Shown here piece after piece: positions 39,296 through 48,332 of a stretch of DNA of 64,000 bases. Both the position numbers and the translations under genes were made by a program. The DNA comes from Acidobacteriota bacterium (lineage in GTDB: Bacteria; Acidobacteriota; Thermoanaerobaculia; Multivoradales; JAHZIX01), in contig JAXHTF010000007.1 of NCBI GenBank assembly GCA_034211275.1, positions 1 through 64,000 on the forward strand. The letters run 5' to 3'. The notes beneath the pieces were generated by a model. It was not told the DNA's origin, did not search any database, and saw only the letters and a program-made list of their open reading frames with translations. Positions within the stretch are counted from its first letter, which is position 1. Each line of letters begins with the position of its first letter.

Positions 39296-40174
39296 TCAGC
39301 CTTCGCGCCGCGAGGCCGCACCGAGGGACTGCGTCACGCGGTCGAGCAGGATGGCCAGAATGACGATCGCAATCCCACTCTCGAAGCCGAGGCCGATGTC
39401 GAGCTGGGTGATCCCCTTGACCACCTCGTTGCCAAGCCCACCGGCACCGATGAGCCCCGCGATCACTACCATCGAGAGCGCCAACATGATCGTCTGGTTG
39501 ATTCCCGCCAGGATCGTCGGAAGCGCCACCGGCAGCTCGGCCTTGAACAGCGTCTGCCAGGGTGTTGCGCCGAAGGACAGGGCGGCCTCCTTGATCTCCT
39601 TTGGGACCTGGCGAATGCCGAGATTCGTCAGCCGGACCGCCGGTGGCATCGAGAAGATCAACGTGGCGACCACTCCGGGGACCTTGCCCAATTGGAAGAA
39701 AAGCACGGCCGGGATGAGGTAGACGAAGGCGGGCAGCGTCTGCATGAAGTCGAGCAGAGGCCGGACGACCGCCTCGGCAACGTCCGACTTGGACGACCAG
39801 ATGCCCAGGGGCAGCGCCAGCACCAGAGCGAGAACGACCGACGCGAGGATGAGCGCTACGGTCTCCATCGCTTCGACCCACAATCCCATGTGAAGGATCA
39901 GGAGAAGCCCAGCGACGGACAGCACACCGATCTTCCAGCCTGCGATCCGCCAGGCCAGTAGGGAGAAGAGGACGACGATGACCGCCCAGTGAGGCCACAT
40001 CAGAGCGCCTTCCATCGCGGCGAGAGTCCACTCGATGAAAACGGTGATGCCGTCGAAGAGCGGCTCGAAGTTCTCGCCGAGCCAGGTGATGAGCAGCTCG
40101 AAGATGTGGCCGACGTCCAAGTCCCAGAGACCGGCGACCAGCGTGGACGGAATCCCCGATGGACTCGGGAGCAT
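39296..40174 (-). CDS. proW: Betaine-type ABC transporter permease (ProW/OpuAB-like)
   Basis: 292 residues from the ATG at 40174, which shares its A with the stop of the ATPase gene (TGATG). About seven membrane helices and the permease EAA-like loop (KEIKEAALSFGATPWQTLFKAELPVALPTI). DFMQTLPAFVYLIP is characteristic of the ProW family. Inner-membrane channel subunit. Confidence 0.92.
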   Translation of the reverse strand: MLPSPSGIPSTLVAGLWDLDVGHIFELLITWLGENFEPLFDGITVFIEWTLAAMEGALMWPHWAVIVVLFSLLAWRIAGWKIGVLSVAGLLLILHMGLWVEAMETVALILASVVLALVLALPLGIWSSKSDVAEAVVRPLLDFMQTLPAFVYLIPAVLFFQLGKVPGVVATLIFSMPPAVRLTNLGIRQVPKEIKEAALSFGATPWQTLFKAELPVALPTILAGINQTIMLALSMVVIAGLIGAGGLGNEVVKGITQLDIGLGFESGIAIVILAILLDRVTQSLGAASRREG

Positions 40175-41469
40175 CAGACCACCTCCGAGCTGGCGTCGCC
40201 GCCGGGCTCGATCCCGGGCGCGGTGAGCTGATGCAACAACGTTGGCTTTTCCGAGCCCGCTGTCAGCTCGGAGAGAATCGTCGCCCGGTCGATGACGCCG
40301 ACGAGGCGGCTCCGGTCGTCGAGCACCGCGATGCGATCCTCGCACTCGACTGCCGTCGCCAGAAGATCGGCGAGGGGCGTGTCCTGGGTCGTCGTGTAGG
40401 TCTCGTTCGGACGCAGGACCGTCTCCAGGCCGGTATCCCTCCCCCGGATCTTCACCACGTCGGCGATGTGGACCAACCCTCGTAGCCGCCTGTCGCTGTC
40501 GACCACGAACGCGGTCGACAAGCCCATCTTCTCCATCCTGTGGGCAGCGACCGCGGGCCCATCCTTGGGGGTCTGGACCGGCTCCGGCCGCTTCATGATG
40601 GCGGCCGCGGTGATGACCCGAGTGCGGTCGACTTTCTCGACGAAACGCTCTATGTAGCTATCGGCCGGTTGGCTGAGGATCTCTTCCGGGGTGCCCACCT
40701 GCCGTAGCGTTCCCCCCGGACCGAGGATGGCGATGCGGTCGCCAATCTTCAACGCTTCGTCGAGATCGTGGGTAATGAAGACGACGGTCCGGTGCATCGC
40801 CTCCTGCAGGTCGAGGAGCTCGTCCTGCATTTGATTGCGAATCAAAGGGTCGAGGGCACTGAAGGCCTCGTCCATCAGGAGGATTTCGGGGTTGTTGGCC
40901 AGCGCACGGGCAAGGCCCACGCGCTGCTGCATTCCGCCGCTCAACTCCTCGGGCAGGCTCTTCTCGTACCCTTCGAGACCGACCAGCGAAAGCGCATCCA
41001 TCGCCAGCTGCCGTCTCTCCTCGGGTTCGACGCCGGAGATCTCGAGGCCGAACTCGACGTTGCCCATCACCGACCGGTGCGGCAGCAAGCCGAAGTGCTG
41101 AAACACCATCGACATCGTCGAGCGGCGCAGCTCGCGCAGCTCGACCGGGCTCATCTCCAAGATGTTCCGCCCCTGGACCTCGACCCGGCCTCGGGTCGGC
41201 TCGATGAGTCGGTTGAGGCAACGGATCACCGTCGATTTGCCGCTCCCGGACAGCCCCATCACCACGAACATCTCGCCGCGGCGAACCCGGAACGAGACAT
41301 CGTTGATGGCGACGACGCAGCCGGTGCGCTCGAGGATCACCTCCTTCGACAGACCGTCTTCCAGGAGCGGGAAGGCTCGCTCGGGGGAGGAGCCGAAAAT
41401 CTTATAGAGCCCCTCGACCGCAATCGCGACTTCGCCCCTCTCAGGCTCTGCCCCGGGAATCGGGCCCAT
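40174..41469 (-). CDS. proV: Betaine-type ABC transporter ATPase with CBS domains (ProV/OpuAA-like)
   Basis: 431 residues. Walker A GLSGSGKST, Q-loop FQHFGLLPH, signature LSGGMQQRVGLARAL, Walker B ILLMDEAFSALDP and switch ITHDLDEA. The last 150 residues form a CBS pair (VVDSDRRLRGLVHIADVV, IAVLDDRSRLVGVIDR) that in OpuA senses ionic strength. The start overlaps the porin stop by one base, and the stop overlaps the permease start. Confidence 0.94.
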   Translation of the reverse strand: MGPIPGAEPERGEVAIAVEGLYKIFGSSPERAFPLLEDGLSKEVILERTGCVVAINDVSFRVRRGEMFVVMGLSGSGKSTVIRCLNRLIEPTRGRVEVQGRNILEMSPVELRELRRSTMSMVFQHFGLLPHRSVMGNVEFGLEISGVEPEERRQLAMDALSLVGLEGYEKSLPEELSGGMQQRVGLARALANNPEILLMDEAFSALDPLIRNQMQDELLDLQEAMHRTVVFITHDLDEALKIGDRIAILGPGGTLRQVGTPEEILSQPADSYIERFVEKVDRTRVITAAAIMKRPEPVQTPKDGPAVAAHRMEKMGLSTAFVVDSDRRLRGLVHIADVVKIRGRDTGLETVLRPNETYTTTQDTPLADLLATAVECEDRIAVLDDRSRLVGVIDRATILSELTAGSEKPTLLHQLTAPGIEPGGDASSEVV

Positions 41470-42824
41470 CAGAAGTAATACCCGAAGTTGATGTTGAGAC
41501 GGTGATTCCTGTCGCCGCCGTCCTGACCCATCGACCCGCCGATGAAGGGCTGATTCTCGCCGGTCACGAAGTCGACGTAGGTGTAGAGACCGCCCGCGGA
41601 GACAGCGACCCCGAGGACGTTCATCAGGGTGTCGTCCTGGAGCCCACCCGACTTGTCGGTCATCAGGCTGAAGTCGTTGTAGAAGGTGAGACCGGTGATC
41701 GGTCCGATGTCGACGGGCAGATTGTAGGCCACGTTGGCGGTGTAGAGCTTCGCCGAAGCGGGGATGGTGTCGTAGAAGCTGTACGCGCCGACGGTCATGA
41801 GGCCGCCGCCGTTCTTGAGATCATATTCGTAGTCGGAAGCCTGGAGCTGGAAGTTCCATCGGTCGTAGTCGGCGACGAAGTGCAAAGCGTAGGCGTGGCG
41901 ATCACCGCCGCTGCTGCTGCCTCCCGTGCAGGCTGCGCCTGGAGCATCGACCGACGCCCCGCACTCCAGGTCACCGAAAAGGCCCGAGAAGCCGATTTCG
42001 TAGGTCAAATCGCCGGCCTCGAAGTGTCGCGCCACGCGAGCGCTGAAGGAGTTGCTTTCACCCATCTGGACGGACGGCGAGTCGAAGGTCCCCTCACCCT
42101 CCAACCGCTGGCCGACGATGTCGTAGGAATACCGATCCGAGCGGTTGTCGACGTACCCGTCGACGCCCCCTTGCTCGTCGTTCTTGAAAAAGGCGAGATC
42201 GAGGTCCCACTTGTCGCCGCGACGGCGCCCCAGGACCCCCGCGTCGTAGTCGTCCTCGAGACCGACGTAGTAGGTGCTGTCGAAGAAGTAGCTGTGGGAG
42301 TTGTACGGCAGGGAGCCGAACGGCACCCGGAAGATCCCCACCCGGCCTTGCCAGGTGTCGGTGAAGTTGTACCCGACCCAGGCGTGGTGGATCGCATGCT
42401 GGTATTGGAACCAGCGATACTCCGCCGACAGGATGACGTCGCCGATGGACCCGTCGAAATTGAGCCGGAAGATGTCGAAGTCGAAATCGCCGACTCGATC
42501 CTCGTTCCCTGAGTTGTAGTCCTCGTAGCTGAATTGGGTTCGGACCGCCCCGTGGACCCGGATGCCCTGCTCCTTCTCCTCCTCGGGCTCGGCGACCTCC
42601 TCGGCCTGGCTCTCGACGGCCTCGGTGTCGTCGCCGGCCTGCTCCTCACTCGAAGCTTCCCTGGCGTCGAGCTTGGCTTCGAGCTCCGCCAGCCGCTCCT
42701 TGAGCGCCTCGATCTCGGCGCGCAGGTCCTGGTTCGAGTCGTTCGCTGCAGAGGCCGGGCTCGCCGAGACGAGGAGCAGGACACAGAGCATCAGGAAGCC
42801 CGCTGGGTTGAAGATTTGGCGCAT
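41469..42824 (-). CDS. Outer-membrane porin co-transcribed with the betaine importer
   Basis: 451 residues from the ATG at 42824, which has GGAGG 6 bases upstream. Signal peptide (FLMLCVLLLVSASPASA), a coiled-coil segment (DLRAEIEALKERLAELEAKLDA), an acidic linker, then a beta-barrel with alternating aromatic strands ending NINFGYYF, a typical outer-membrane C-terminus. The layout resembles phosphate-selective or DcaP-type porins. Its one-base overlap with the ATPase gene ties it to osmolyte import. Confidence 0.85.
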   Translation of the reverse strand: MRQIFNPAGFLMLCVLLLVSASPASAANDSNQDLRAEIEALKERLAELEAKLDAREASSEEQAGDDTEAVESQAEEVAEPEEEKEQGIRVHGAVRTQFSYEDYNSGNEDRVGDFDFDIFRLNFDGSIGDVILSAEYRWFQYQHAIHHAWVGYNFTDTWQGRVGIFRVPFGSLPYNSHSYFFDSTYYVGLEDDYDAGVLGRRRGDKWDLDLAFFKNDEQGGVDGYVDNRSDRYSYDIVGQRLEGEGTFDSPSVQMGESNSFSARVARHFEAGDLTYEIGFSGLFGDLECGASVDAPGAACTGGSSSGGDRHAYALHFVADYDRWNFQLQASDYEYDLKNGGGLMTVGAYSFYDTIPASAKLYTANVAYNLPVDIGPITGLTFYNDFSLMTDKSGGLQDDTLMNVLGVAVSAGGLYTYVDFVTGENQPFIGGSMGQDGGDRNHRLNINFGYYF

Positions 42825-42984
42825 CGAATCCTCCAGGTTCATTGGCTATCGGCGTTCTTCCCCACCTCGTCGGGACGCGCTCATGGGCGAGCTCGGAGCG
42901 ATTCGGCGAGGATCCATTCGATGGACACTGCGTGGCCGACAGCGGAGACTCGCCCGCTGCCGACCCCGGCCAGGCCCAAGTGGC

Positions 42985-44784
42985 TCAGCCTTCTTCAGGG
43001 GACAGCTGCTCGCCGTCGACTTGGGCCGAAGCGATCGCTTCGCTGAAACGGTGCCGTTCTCGGACACCTTCGAGCTCGCGCTCGACCCGATCCTCGACGT
43101 AGAACTCCTGGTTGAGCCCGACGTAGAGCGAATACACCATGATCAGCAGCACGATGGCGAAGGGCAGCCCGGTACTGATGGCGGCCGTCTGCAGCGTCTT
43201 GAGCCCCCCGCCGAGCAGGAGCACACCGGCGACGACCCCCTCCATGACCGCCCAGAAAACCCGCTGGGGGATCGGAGAGTCGAGCTTTCCGCCGGACGTC
43301 AAATGGTCCACGACCAACGACCCGGAGTCGGACGAGGTGATGAAGAACACCGACACCAGGATGATCCCGACGATCGACAGGAGGCCCGTCAGGGGAAAAC
43401 CTCCGAGCATCTCGAAGAGCGCGGTCGAGACGTCGGCTTTGACAGCGGCGACGATGTCCAGGGCCCCGGAAGTCTGCAGGAAGAGAGCAGATCCTCCGAA
43501 GACGGACATCCAGACGAAGGACAGCAGCGTCGGGATGATCATGACCCCGAGGATGAACTCGCGTACCGTCCGGCCCTTGGAGATCCTGGCGATGAACATG
43601 CCGACGAAAGGCGACCAGGAGATCCACCAGGCCCAGTAGAAGACCGTCCACGAGCCTTGCCAGTTGGTATCTCGGAACGTCTCGGTCCAGAGACTGAGCT
43701 CGGCGAAATGAGTGAGGTAGAAACCCATGTTCTGGGTCAGGCCGCTGAGAATGTAGACGGTCGGTCCGGCGATCAAGAGGAAGAGCATGAAGATCCCGGC
43801 CAGCCCCATATTCCATTCGCTGAGGCGCTTGACCCCGCCGTCGAGCCCCGCCATGACCGAGGCCGTCGCAAAGAGAGTGATCACGGCGATCAAGATCACC
43901 TGGACCTGGGGGCTGATGGTGACTCCAAACAGGTAGTTCAAGCCGGCGTTGACCTGCTGGACCCCGAGACCGAGAGACGTGGCGAGACCAACGAGGGTCG
44001 CGAGGACCGACAGAATGTCGATGACATTGCCCCAGAACCCGTAAATCCGATTGCCGAGCAGCGGATAGAAGATGGAGCGAATGGTCAGCGGCAGGCCCCG
44101 GTTGTAGGCGAAGAACGCCAGGCCCAGCCCCACGACCGCGTACATTGCCCAAGGATGGAGGCCCCAGTGGAAGAAGGTCGTCCCCATCGCCGCCTGGGCG
44201 GCCTCGGCCGTGCTTCCTTTGATCCCACCGAACATTGGCGACGGCGAGTCGTAGTGGAACATCGGCTCGCCGACGCTCCAGAACATCAGGCCAATCCCCA
44301 TGCCCGCGCTCAGCAGCATCGCGTACCACGCCACCTTGCTGAACTCGGGCTTGGCGTCGACCCCACCGATCCTCAGACTCCCGAAGCGGCTGAAGGCGAA
44401 GAAGAGCGCGGCGCCGATGAGGATGTTCGCGGTGAGGACGAAGAACCAGCCGAAATTACCGGAGATCACCGCCAGAGCGTCACCGCTGACCTTGGCGGCC
44501 TGCTCCTTGAACATCAGAGTCAGGGCGATAAAGATCGTCAGCGTGAGGGCGGACGTGACCGTGACGTGGGGATGAATATCGAACCCGTAGCCGGCCCAAT
44601 TCCCTTCTCCCGGCTCTTTCCGGTCCGCTTCGTCGAAAAAAGTCGCCGTCGGTCGAATCTGCAGGCCATAGAACTTCTCGCGTTCCTGGATGGCCTTCTT
44701 CCGCGCGGCTTGCTCGGCCGCCTTCAGCTTCCGGGCCAGCTCACCCTTCTTCGATGGTGCCCCACCTTGGTCTTTCAAGCTCAT
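42985..44784 (-). CDS. BCCT-family betaine/choline/carnitine transporter
   Basis: 599 residues, 12 membrane helices. The family glycine stretch and aromatic box are visible (SAGMGIGLMFWSVGEPMFHY; FFHWGLHPWAMYAVVGL; FYWAWWISWSPFVGMFIARIS). The GMGIG form, without substitution of the third Gly or Met by Asp, is that of sodium-coupled betaine carriers rather than proton-coupled choline carriers. Both termini are long and charged, as in osmosensing BetP. 160 bases upstream of the porin gene on the same strand. The 260 bases ahead of its start hold no other gene. Confidence 0.92.
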   Translation of the reverse strand: MSLKDQGGAPSKKGELARKLKAAEQAARKKAIQEREKFYGLQIRPTATFFDEADRKEPGEGNWAGYGFDIHPHVTVTSALTLTIFIALTLMFKEQAAKVSGDALAVISGNFGWFFVLTANILIGAALFFAFSRFGSLRIGGVDAKPEFSKVAWYAMLLSAGMGIGLMFWSVGEPMFHYDSPSPMFGGIKGSTAEAAQAAMGTTFFHWGLHPWAMYAVVGLGLAFFAYNRGLPLTIRSIFYPLLGNRIYGFWGNVIDILSVLATLVGLATSLGLGVQQVNAGLNYLFGVTISPQVQVILIAVITLFATASVMAGLDGGVKRLSEWNMGLAGIFMLFLLIAGPTVYILSGLTQNMGFYLTHFAELSLWTETFRDTNWQGSWTVFYWAWWISWSPFVGMFIARISKGRTVREFILGVMIIPTLLSFVWMSVFGGSALFLQTSGALDIVAAVKADVSTALFEMLGGFPLTGLLSIVGIILVSVFFITSSDSGSLVVDHLTSGGKLDSPIPQRVFWAVMEGVVAGVLLLGGGLKTLQTAAISTGLPFAIVLLIMVYSLYVGLNQEFYVEDRVERELEGVRERHRFSEAIASAQVDGEQLSPEEG

Positions 44785-45044
44785 TCCGTTCTATTCCTTC
44801 CCTGAATGCAGACGTGACGACCCATCCGAAGCATCAGCTCGGGCCGTACACGACACGCGAATCCCGGGAATTCCACTGCAGACCGGCTTTCTCCCTCCAC
44901 GCCCGCTCTCGGAATGGCTTCGATTGGATTCAGCTTTACCTTTGAGGGTACGGGATCCGCGCCCACGTCTCAAGGCACCCCAAACCCAGCAGCCCCTTCC
45001 GAAGAGCCGCGCAGGCGACGAAAGAGCGCTACACGGGCTTCCCC

Positions 45045-45265
45045 ACCCGGGTGGCGCCGCGGCCTGGTGGTGGTGTTCTTGGCGCTTTATTTCCTGCCGG
45101 TCGGGTCAGCACGGTTCGACGGAGAGGCCCTGTTCAGCATCTTCATCGGCCCGGCTCCCGCGAGGTCCGGCGGCGTGAATTTGCCGCGGTCAACCGAACG
45201 GCACCACTCCAGGGATCGTGGGCGACGAGGGACTCGCTGGCCGCCGAGCCCGCCTGTCGAACGGC
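45045..45265 (+). pseudogene. Composite scar of the arsP permease and VOC genes
   Basis: Three blocks match the intact genes further right in the same order: the permease N-terminus (VVFLALYFLPVGSARFDG, compare bases 50345-50420), a mid-permease block (LFSIFIGPA, compare about 50786-50815) and the antisense 3' end of the VOC gene (45155-45265, compare 51923-52037). The intervening sequence, about 1.4 kb in the intact locus, is gone. It is a decayed, internally deleted second copy of arsP-trx-VOC. The bases 44785-45044 before it show no gene. Confidence 0.75.
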
Positions 45266-45326
45266 ATAGCCGGTCCGTTCCATGCTCTCGACGGCCCCTT
45301 GACGGCCACCTCTCGGCTCGCTTAGC

Positions 45327-45500
45327 TCAGTCGGGAAGCGGCTCTCCTTCGTACCAGGGAGCTCCCTGCTCCAGCAGCTCGCGAGCGAGCTCGGAGGCTT
45401 CCGCTTGCAGCCTCTCCAGCTCTTCGCGGAAGGTCGCCAGCTCGGAGTTGGCGATCTCGAGTTGCTCCCGATGGGTCGGGGTCCGACCGTAGGTCGACTG
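45327..45500 (-). pseudogene. C-terminal fragment of a second VPS10-propeller gene
   Basis: Encodes the last 58 residues of the 34484-37765 protein with few changes (STYGRTPTHREQLEIANSEL ... PWYEGEPLPD). Homology begins at the STYG residues and includes the stop codon plus some bases beyond it. Upstream sequence is replaced by an IS21-type fragment. Confidence 0.88.
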
Positions 45501-45631
45501 TCTCACGACCGGTGACAGATTAGACAGATCCACCGGTCTGGATTGGACACTTTTCAGGAGGGCCAAGTCTCGGCCGCTGATCGTAGCCGGCGGGCCTGTG
45601 GGAGCTGCGGGAAGCGCGGGAGCGGTTTCCG

Positions 45632-45764
45632 AGCCGCTAGGCGACAGCTTCCAGGCCTTCGCCGACCATTTCGGCTTCCAGGTCGTCGCCAGTCCTCCGT
45701 ACTGGCCGCGCGCCAAGGGCAAGGTCGAGCGGGCCATCGGCGAGTCATCGGCAATCCCTCCTTG
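45632..45764 (+). mobile_element. IS21-family transposase (IstA) fragment
   Basis: The plus-strand frame from 45641 reads GDSFQAFADHFGFQVVASPP followed by YWPRAKGKVERAIGES. This is the end of an IstA-type rve domain, including the third catalytic residue, the Glu of KGKVER. No start, no D-D residues and no istB gene remain. It occupies the middle of the decayed VPS10 copy, so an insertion followed by deletion is likely. Confidence 0.75.
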
Positions 45765-45935
45765 AACCTGAGTCGGGTGCGTCCCGAGCTGATTGTACCC
45801 ATGCCGACACCGACGACGGGCTCCCTGCTCACCTCGAGGGTCCCTTCGCAAAGACCTCCACAGCGCCCGCCGGGCCGGACACGCTCAGACTCCGGGGTTG
45901 GCCGAGAGAGTGTCCTACGAGCGGGACCGCGCGCC
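45739..45935 (-). pseudogene. Start region of the second VPS10-propeller gene
   Basis: Closely matches 37757-37945: the start-codon neighbourhood (GGCGAGTCATCG, then TCCCTCCTTGAACC) and the leader upstream of it (GAGCTGATTGTACCCATGCC, then CGCAAAGACCTCCA and GACACGCTCAG). The coding body is lost; the frame runs from MTRR straight into antisense IS21 sequence. With 45327-45500 it brackets the missing body. Confidence 0.82.
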
Positions 45936-46088
45936 AGTTGACCTTGGCTATGCTGGGCTACACCTTTGATCCCGTGGAGCATTGGCCCTGCAGCAAGCAG
46001 CTCTCGGGAGATCCCTGGAAGGGAGCGAGAGGAGCTGACGATGGCTTTGTCTGAAACCAAAGCACGGAAGGCTCGTCCAACCAGGCTG

Positions 46089-48332
46089 CTAGAACTGCCT
46101 GCCGAAAACCACGTACGCCTTGCTCCGACCTGGTTCCGCCACCGAAAAGGCGACGTAGAGAGGTCCGAAAGCGCTGTCGGCGACGGCGAAGAGGGTAGCG
46201 GTGGTAACGGGGTCTTCGGCGACGGTGGAGAGGTCTTGCCCCGCGCCGCCGGCTTCGAGATAGGCACCGAAGTTGAGCACCTTGCCCCATCGGCGGTAGT
46301 AGCCGGCCCGCAGGACTAGAGATGAGTCTCCGGACAGCTCGCCGGGCAGATATCCGGAGAGCGAGAAGAGTCCGCCGATGGCGAAGCGGTCGTGAATCGG
46401 CAGGTCCGAGCCGGGACTGGAACCGAGCTCCAGATCGCCGAAGAAAGTGTTGCGGTTGGAGGTCCTGAACTGCAAAGCCCGAAGCTCGATGCGCGTGTAG
46501 GTTTCGTCGCTGCCGAGGGACTCCAGGGCTCGGAAGGCTTCCAGGCGCACGAGCGTCCCTCGGGTCGGTAGGGTCGCGCGGTCGAGGGTGTCGAGCTTCG
46601 CCTGCAAACGAGCCCCGCTGCGGTTGAGCTCCTGCCCGTTCAGCTCGGCCAGAGCGTCGGGCAGGGCTCCCGAGCTTCTGCGGCCCTCGACGATGGAGGA
46701 GTCCAAGCCGGCCCGAAGTTCTGCCGACCGGCTCAGGTTGTAGCCCAGATCGAAGGCCACGCCTCGCCGGGAGAATTCGACCTCAGCGATCGGATCGCGC
46801 TCGACGAAGAGCGTCAGGTCTCGACGGCGGTAGTCGACGGCGAGGTCGACGAACCACCGTCCCTCGAAGTCCAGAGGCTGGTAGAAGCCGGTCTCGAGGG
46901 AGCGCCGGTCCCCGAGCTGTAGCTCACTCTTCCATTCCCCACCGAGGGCGTTCACCCGCGTCCGATTGACCAGAGCCCGCAGAGCCAGGCCCGAATCCCC
47001 TTCGAATTCCGTCCGGAAACCGAGCCCGAACTTCAGGAAGGTGGGCCCCCAAGGTTTCTCTCGCAGGCGGAAGACGAGGGCCGCCCCCTCCCGGCCAGGC
47101 TCCAACTCGATGTCCACCGTCTCGAAATCTCCCAGGCCAAAGATCCGCTCCACGTCCCCTTGGACCCGCAGCGGCTGGAAGACTTCACCGACCCTCGCGT
47201 GGACCTGAGCCGCCAGGACCCTCGGATCGACCCGCTGGTTGCCCTCGAAGCGAATTGCCTCGACGACCGGCAGCGGATCCGGCTCCCTGCTTCGGTACTC
47301 CCGCCACTCCCGATAGGCTTCTTCCGAGAGGCTGAGCTCTTGGAGCTGAGCGATCATTTCCCGGGCCTTCTCTTCCCCCAGGCGGATGATCTCCGGGGCC
47401 GCGTCGAATTGAAGAGTCTTGAACTCGGTCACCGCCGGGGTGACAACGAGATCGGCCATCGCCAGTCGCTCCTCCATATTCCCTCGGGTGATCATGCGAT
47501 TGGTCTGGCCCAGGATCGAAAGGAAGGATTTGCTGGCCGCCTCCTCGTCAGCGAATTGAGCGCCGATGTCGATGGCGATCACGATGTCCGCACCCATGGC
47601 TCGGACGACGTCCACCGGAACATTGTTCGAGACTCCGCCGTCGACCAGCAACCGCCCCGACATCTCCACAGGGGTGAAGACCGTGGGGATCGCCATGCTC
47701 GCTCGCAGCGCCCGCGCCAGGTCGCCCTCCCCGAGGGTGACCATGTCGCCACTGGCGATGTCGGTGGCCACCGCCCGAAACGGCGTCGGCAGGTCGTCGA
47801 AGTCGTCGACGGTGCGGACGGGCAATGTCAGCCGCCGCAGCAAGTAGCCGAGCTTCTGTCCCGACCGGAGCCCGGTGGGCCATCGAAGACCGCCGCGGCC
47901 AATGCCGAGCTCAAGATCCGGAAGATAGAGAAGGTCTTCGTCCTTTCTGCGAAGCACCAGCTCGCGGCGCTGCGGGTCGTCCTGCAGCGCGTCCGCCCAA
48001 TCGACCTCGCGGACCAGGGTTTCTAGCTCATCAGGGGTCCAACCAGCAGAATAGAGGCCGCCGATGATCGCGCCCATGCTGGTTCCAGCGGCCACATCAA
48101 CGGGAATCCTCAGCTCCTCCAGAACTCTCAGTACGCCGATATGGGCACAGCCCTTGGCGCCGCCCCCGGAGAACGCAACTCCGATGATCGGCCGGCTGTC
48201 AGCCAGACTGAGGCAGGCTGGAGCCAGCAGGGCCAGGGCCGCCAAGATCCAGCAAAGACGGCGCGGCGCGGGCCGCGGGAGCTCAGGCTCGAGCCCGCTC
48301 GGGCGATCCCGCGGGCCACTGCGCGGCCTCAC
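46089..48332 (-). CDS. Patatin-like phospholipase with POTRA and beta-barrel (type Vd, PlpD-like)
   Basis: 747 residues from a GTG at 48332 that overlaps the upstream stop (GTGA). Signal segment (RRLCWILAALALLAPACLS); patatin domain with oxyanion loop GVAFSGGGAKG, nucleophile GTSMG and catalytic Asp in DGGVSNN; then a POTRA-like domain (about 390-470, IRFEGNQRVDPRVL); then a barrel ending AYVVFGRQF. Members secrete their own lipase domain across the outer membrane. A second member lies at 57542-59821. Confidence 0.88.
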   Translation of the reverse strand: MRPRSGPRDRPSGLEPELPRPAPRRLCWILAALALLAPACLSLADSRPIIGVAFSGGGAKGCAHIGVLRVLEELRIPVDVAAGTSMGAIIGGLYSAGWTPDELETLVREVDWADALQDDPQRRELVLRRKDEDLLYLPDLELGIGRGGLRWPTGLRSGQKLGYLLRRLTLPVRTVDDFDDLPTPFRAVATDIASGDMVTLGEGDLARALRASMAIPTVFTPVEMSGRLLVDGGVSNNVPVDVVRAMGADIVIAIDIGAQFADEEAASKSFLSILGQTNRMITRGNMEERLAMADLVVTPAVTEFKTLQFDAAPEIIRLGEEKAREMIAQLQELSLSEEAYREWREYRSREPDPLPVVEAIRFEGNQRVDPRVLAAQVHARVGEVFQPLRVQGDVERIFGLGDFETVDIELEPGREGAALVFRLREKPWGPTFLKFGLGFRTEFEGDSGLALRALVNRTRVNALGGEWKSELQLGDRRSLETGFYQPLDFEGRWFVDLAVDYRRRDLTLFVERDPIAEVEFSRRGVAFDLGYNLSRSAELRAGLDSSIVEGRRSSGALPDALAELNGQELNRSGARLQAKLDTLDRATLPTRGTLVRLEAFRALESLGSDETYTRIELRALQFRTSNRNTFFGDLELGSSPGSDLPIHDRFAIGGLFSLSGYLPGELSGDSSLVLRAGYYRRWGKVLNFGAYLEAGGAGQDLSTVAEDPVTTATLFAVADSAFGPLYVAFSVAEPGRSKAYVVFGRQF

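Noticed and set aside
39207-40031. Long N-terminal extension of the betaine-binding protein frame.
   Set aside because: It overlaps the permease gene entirely; the lipoprotein signal and ribosome site place the start at 39206.
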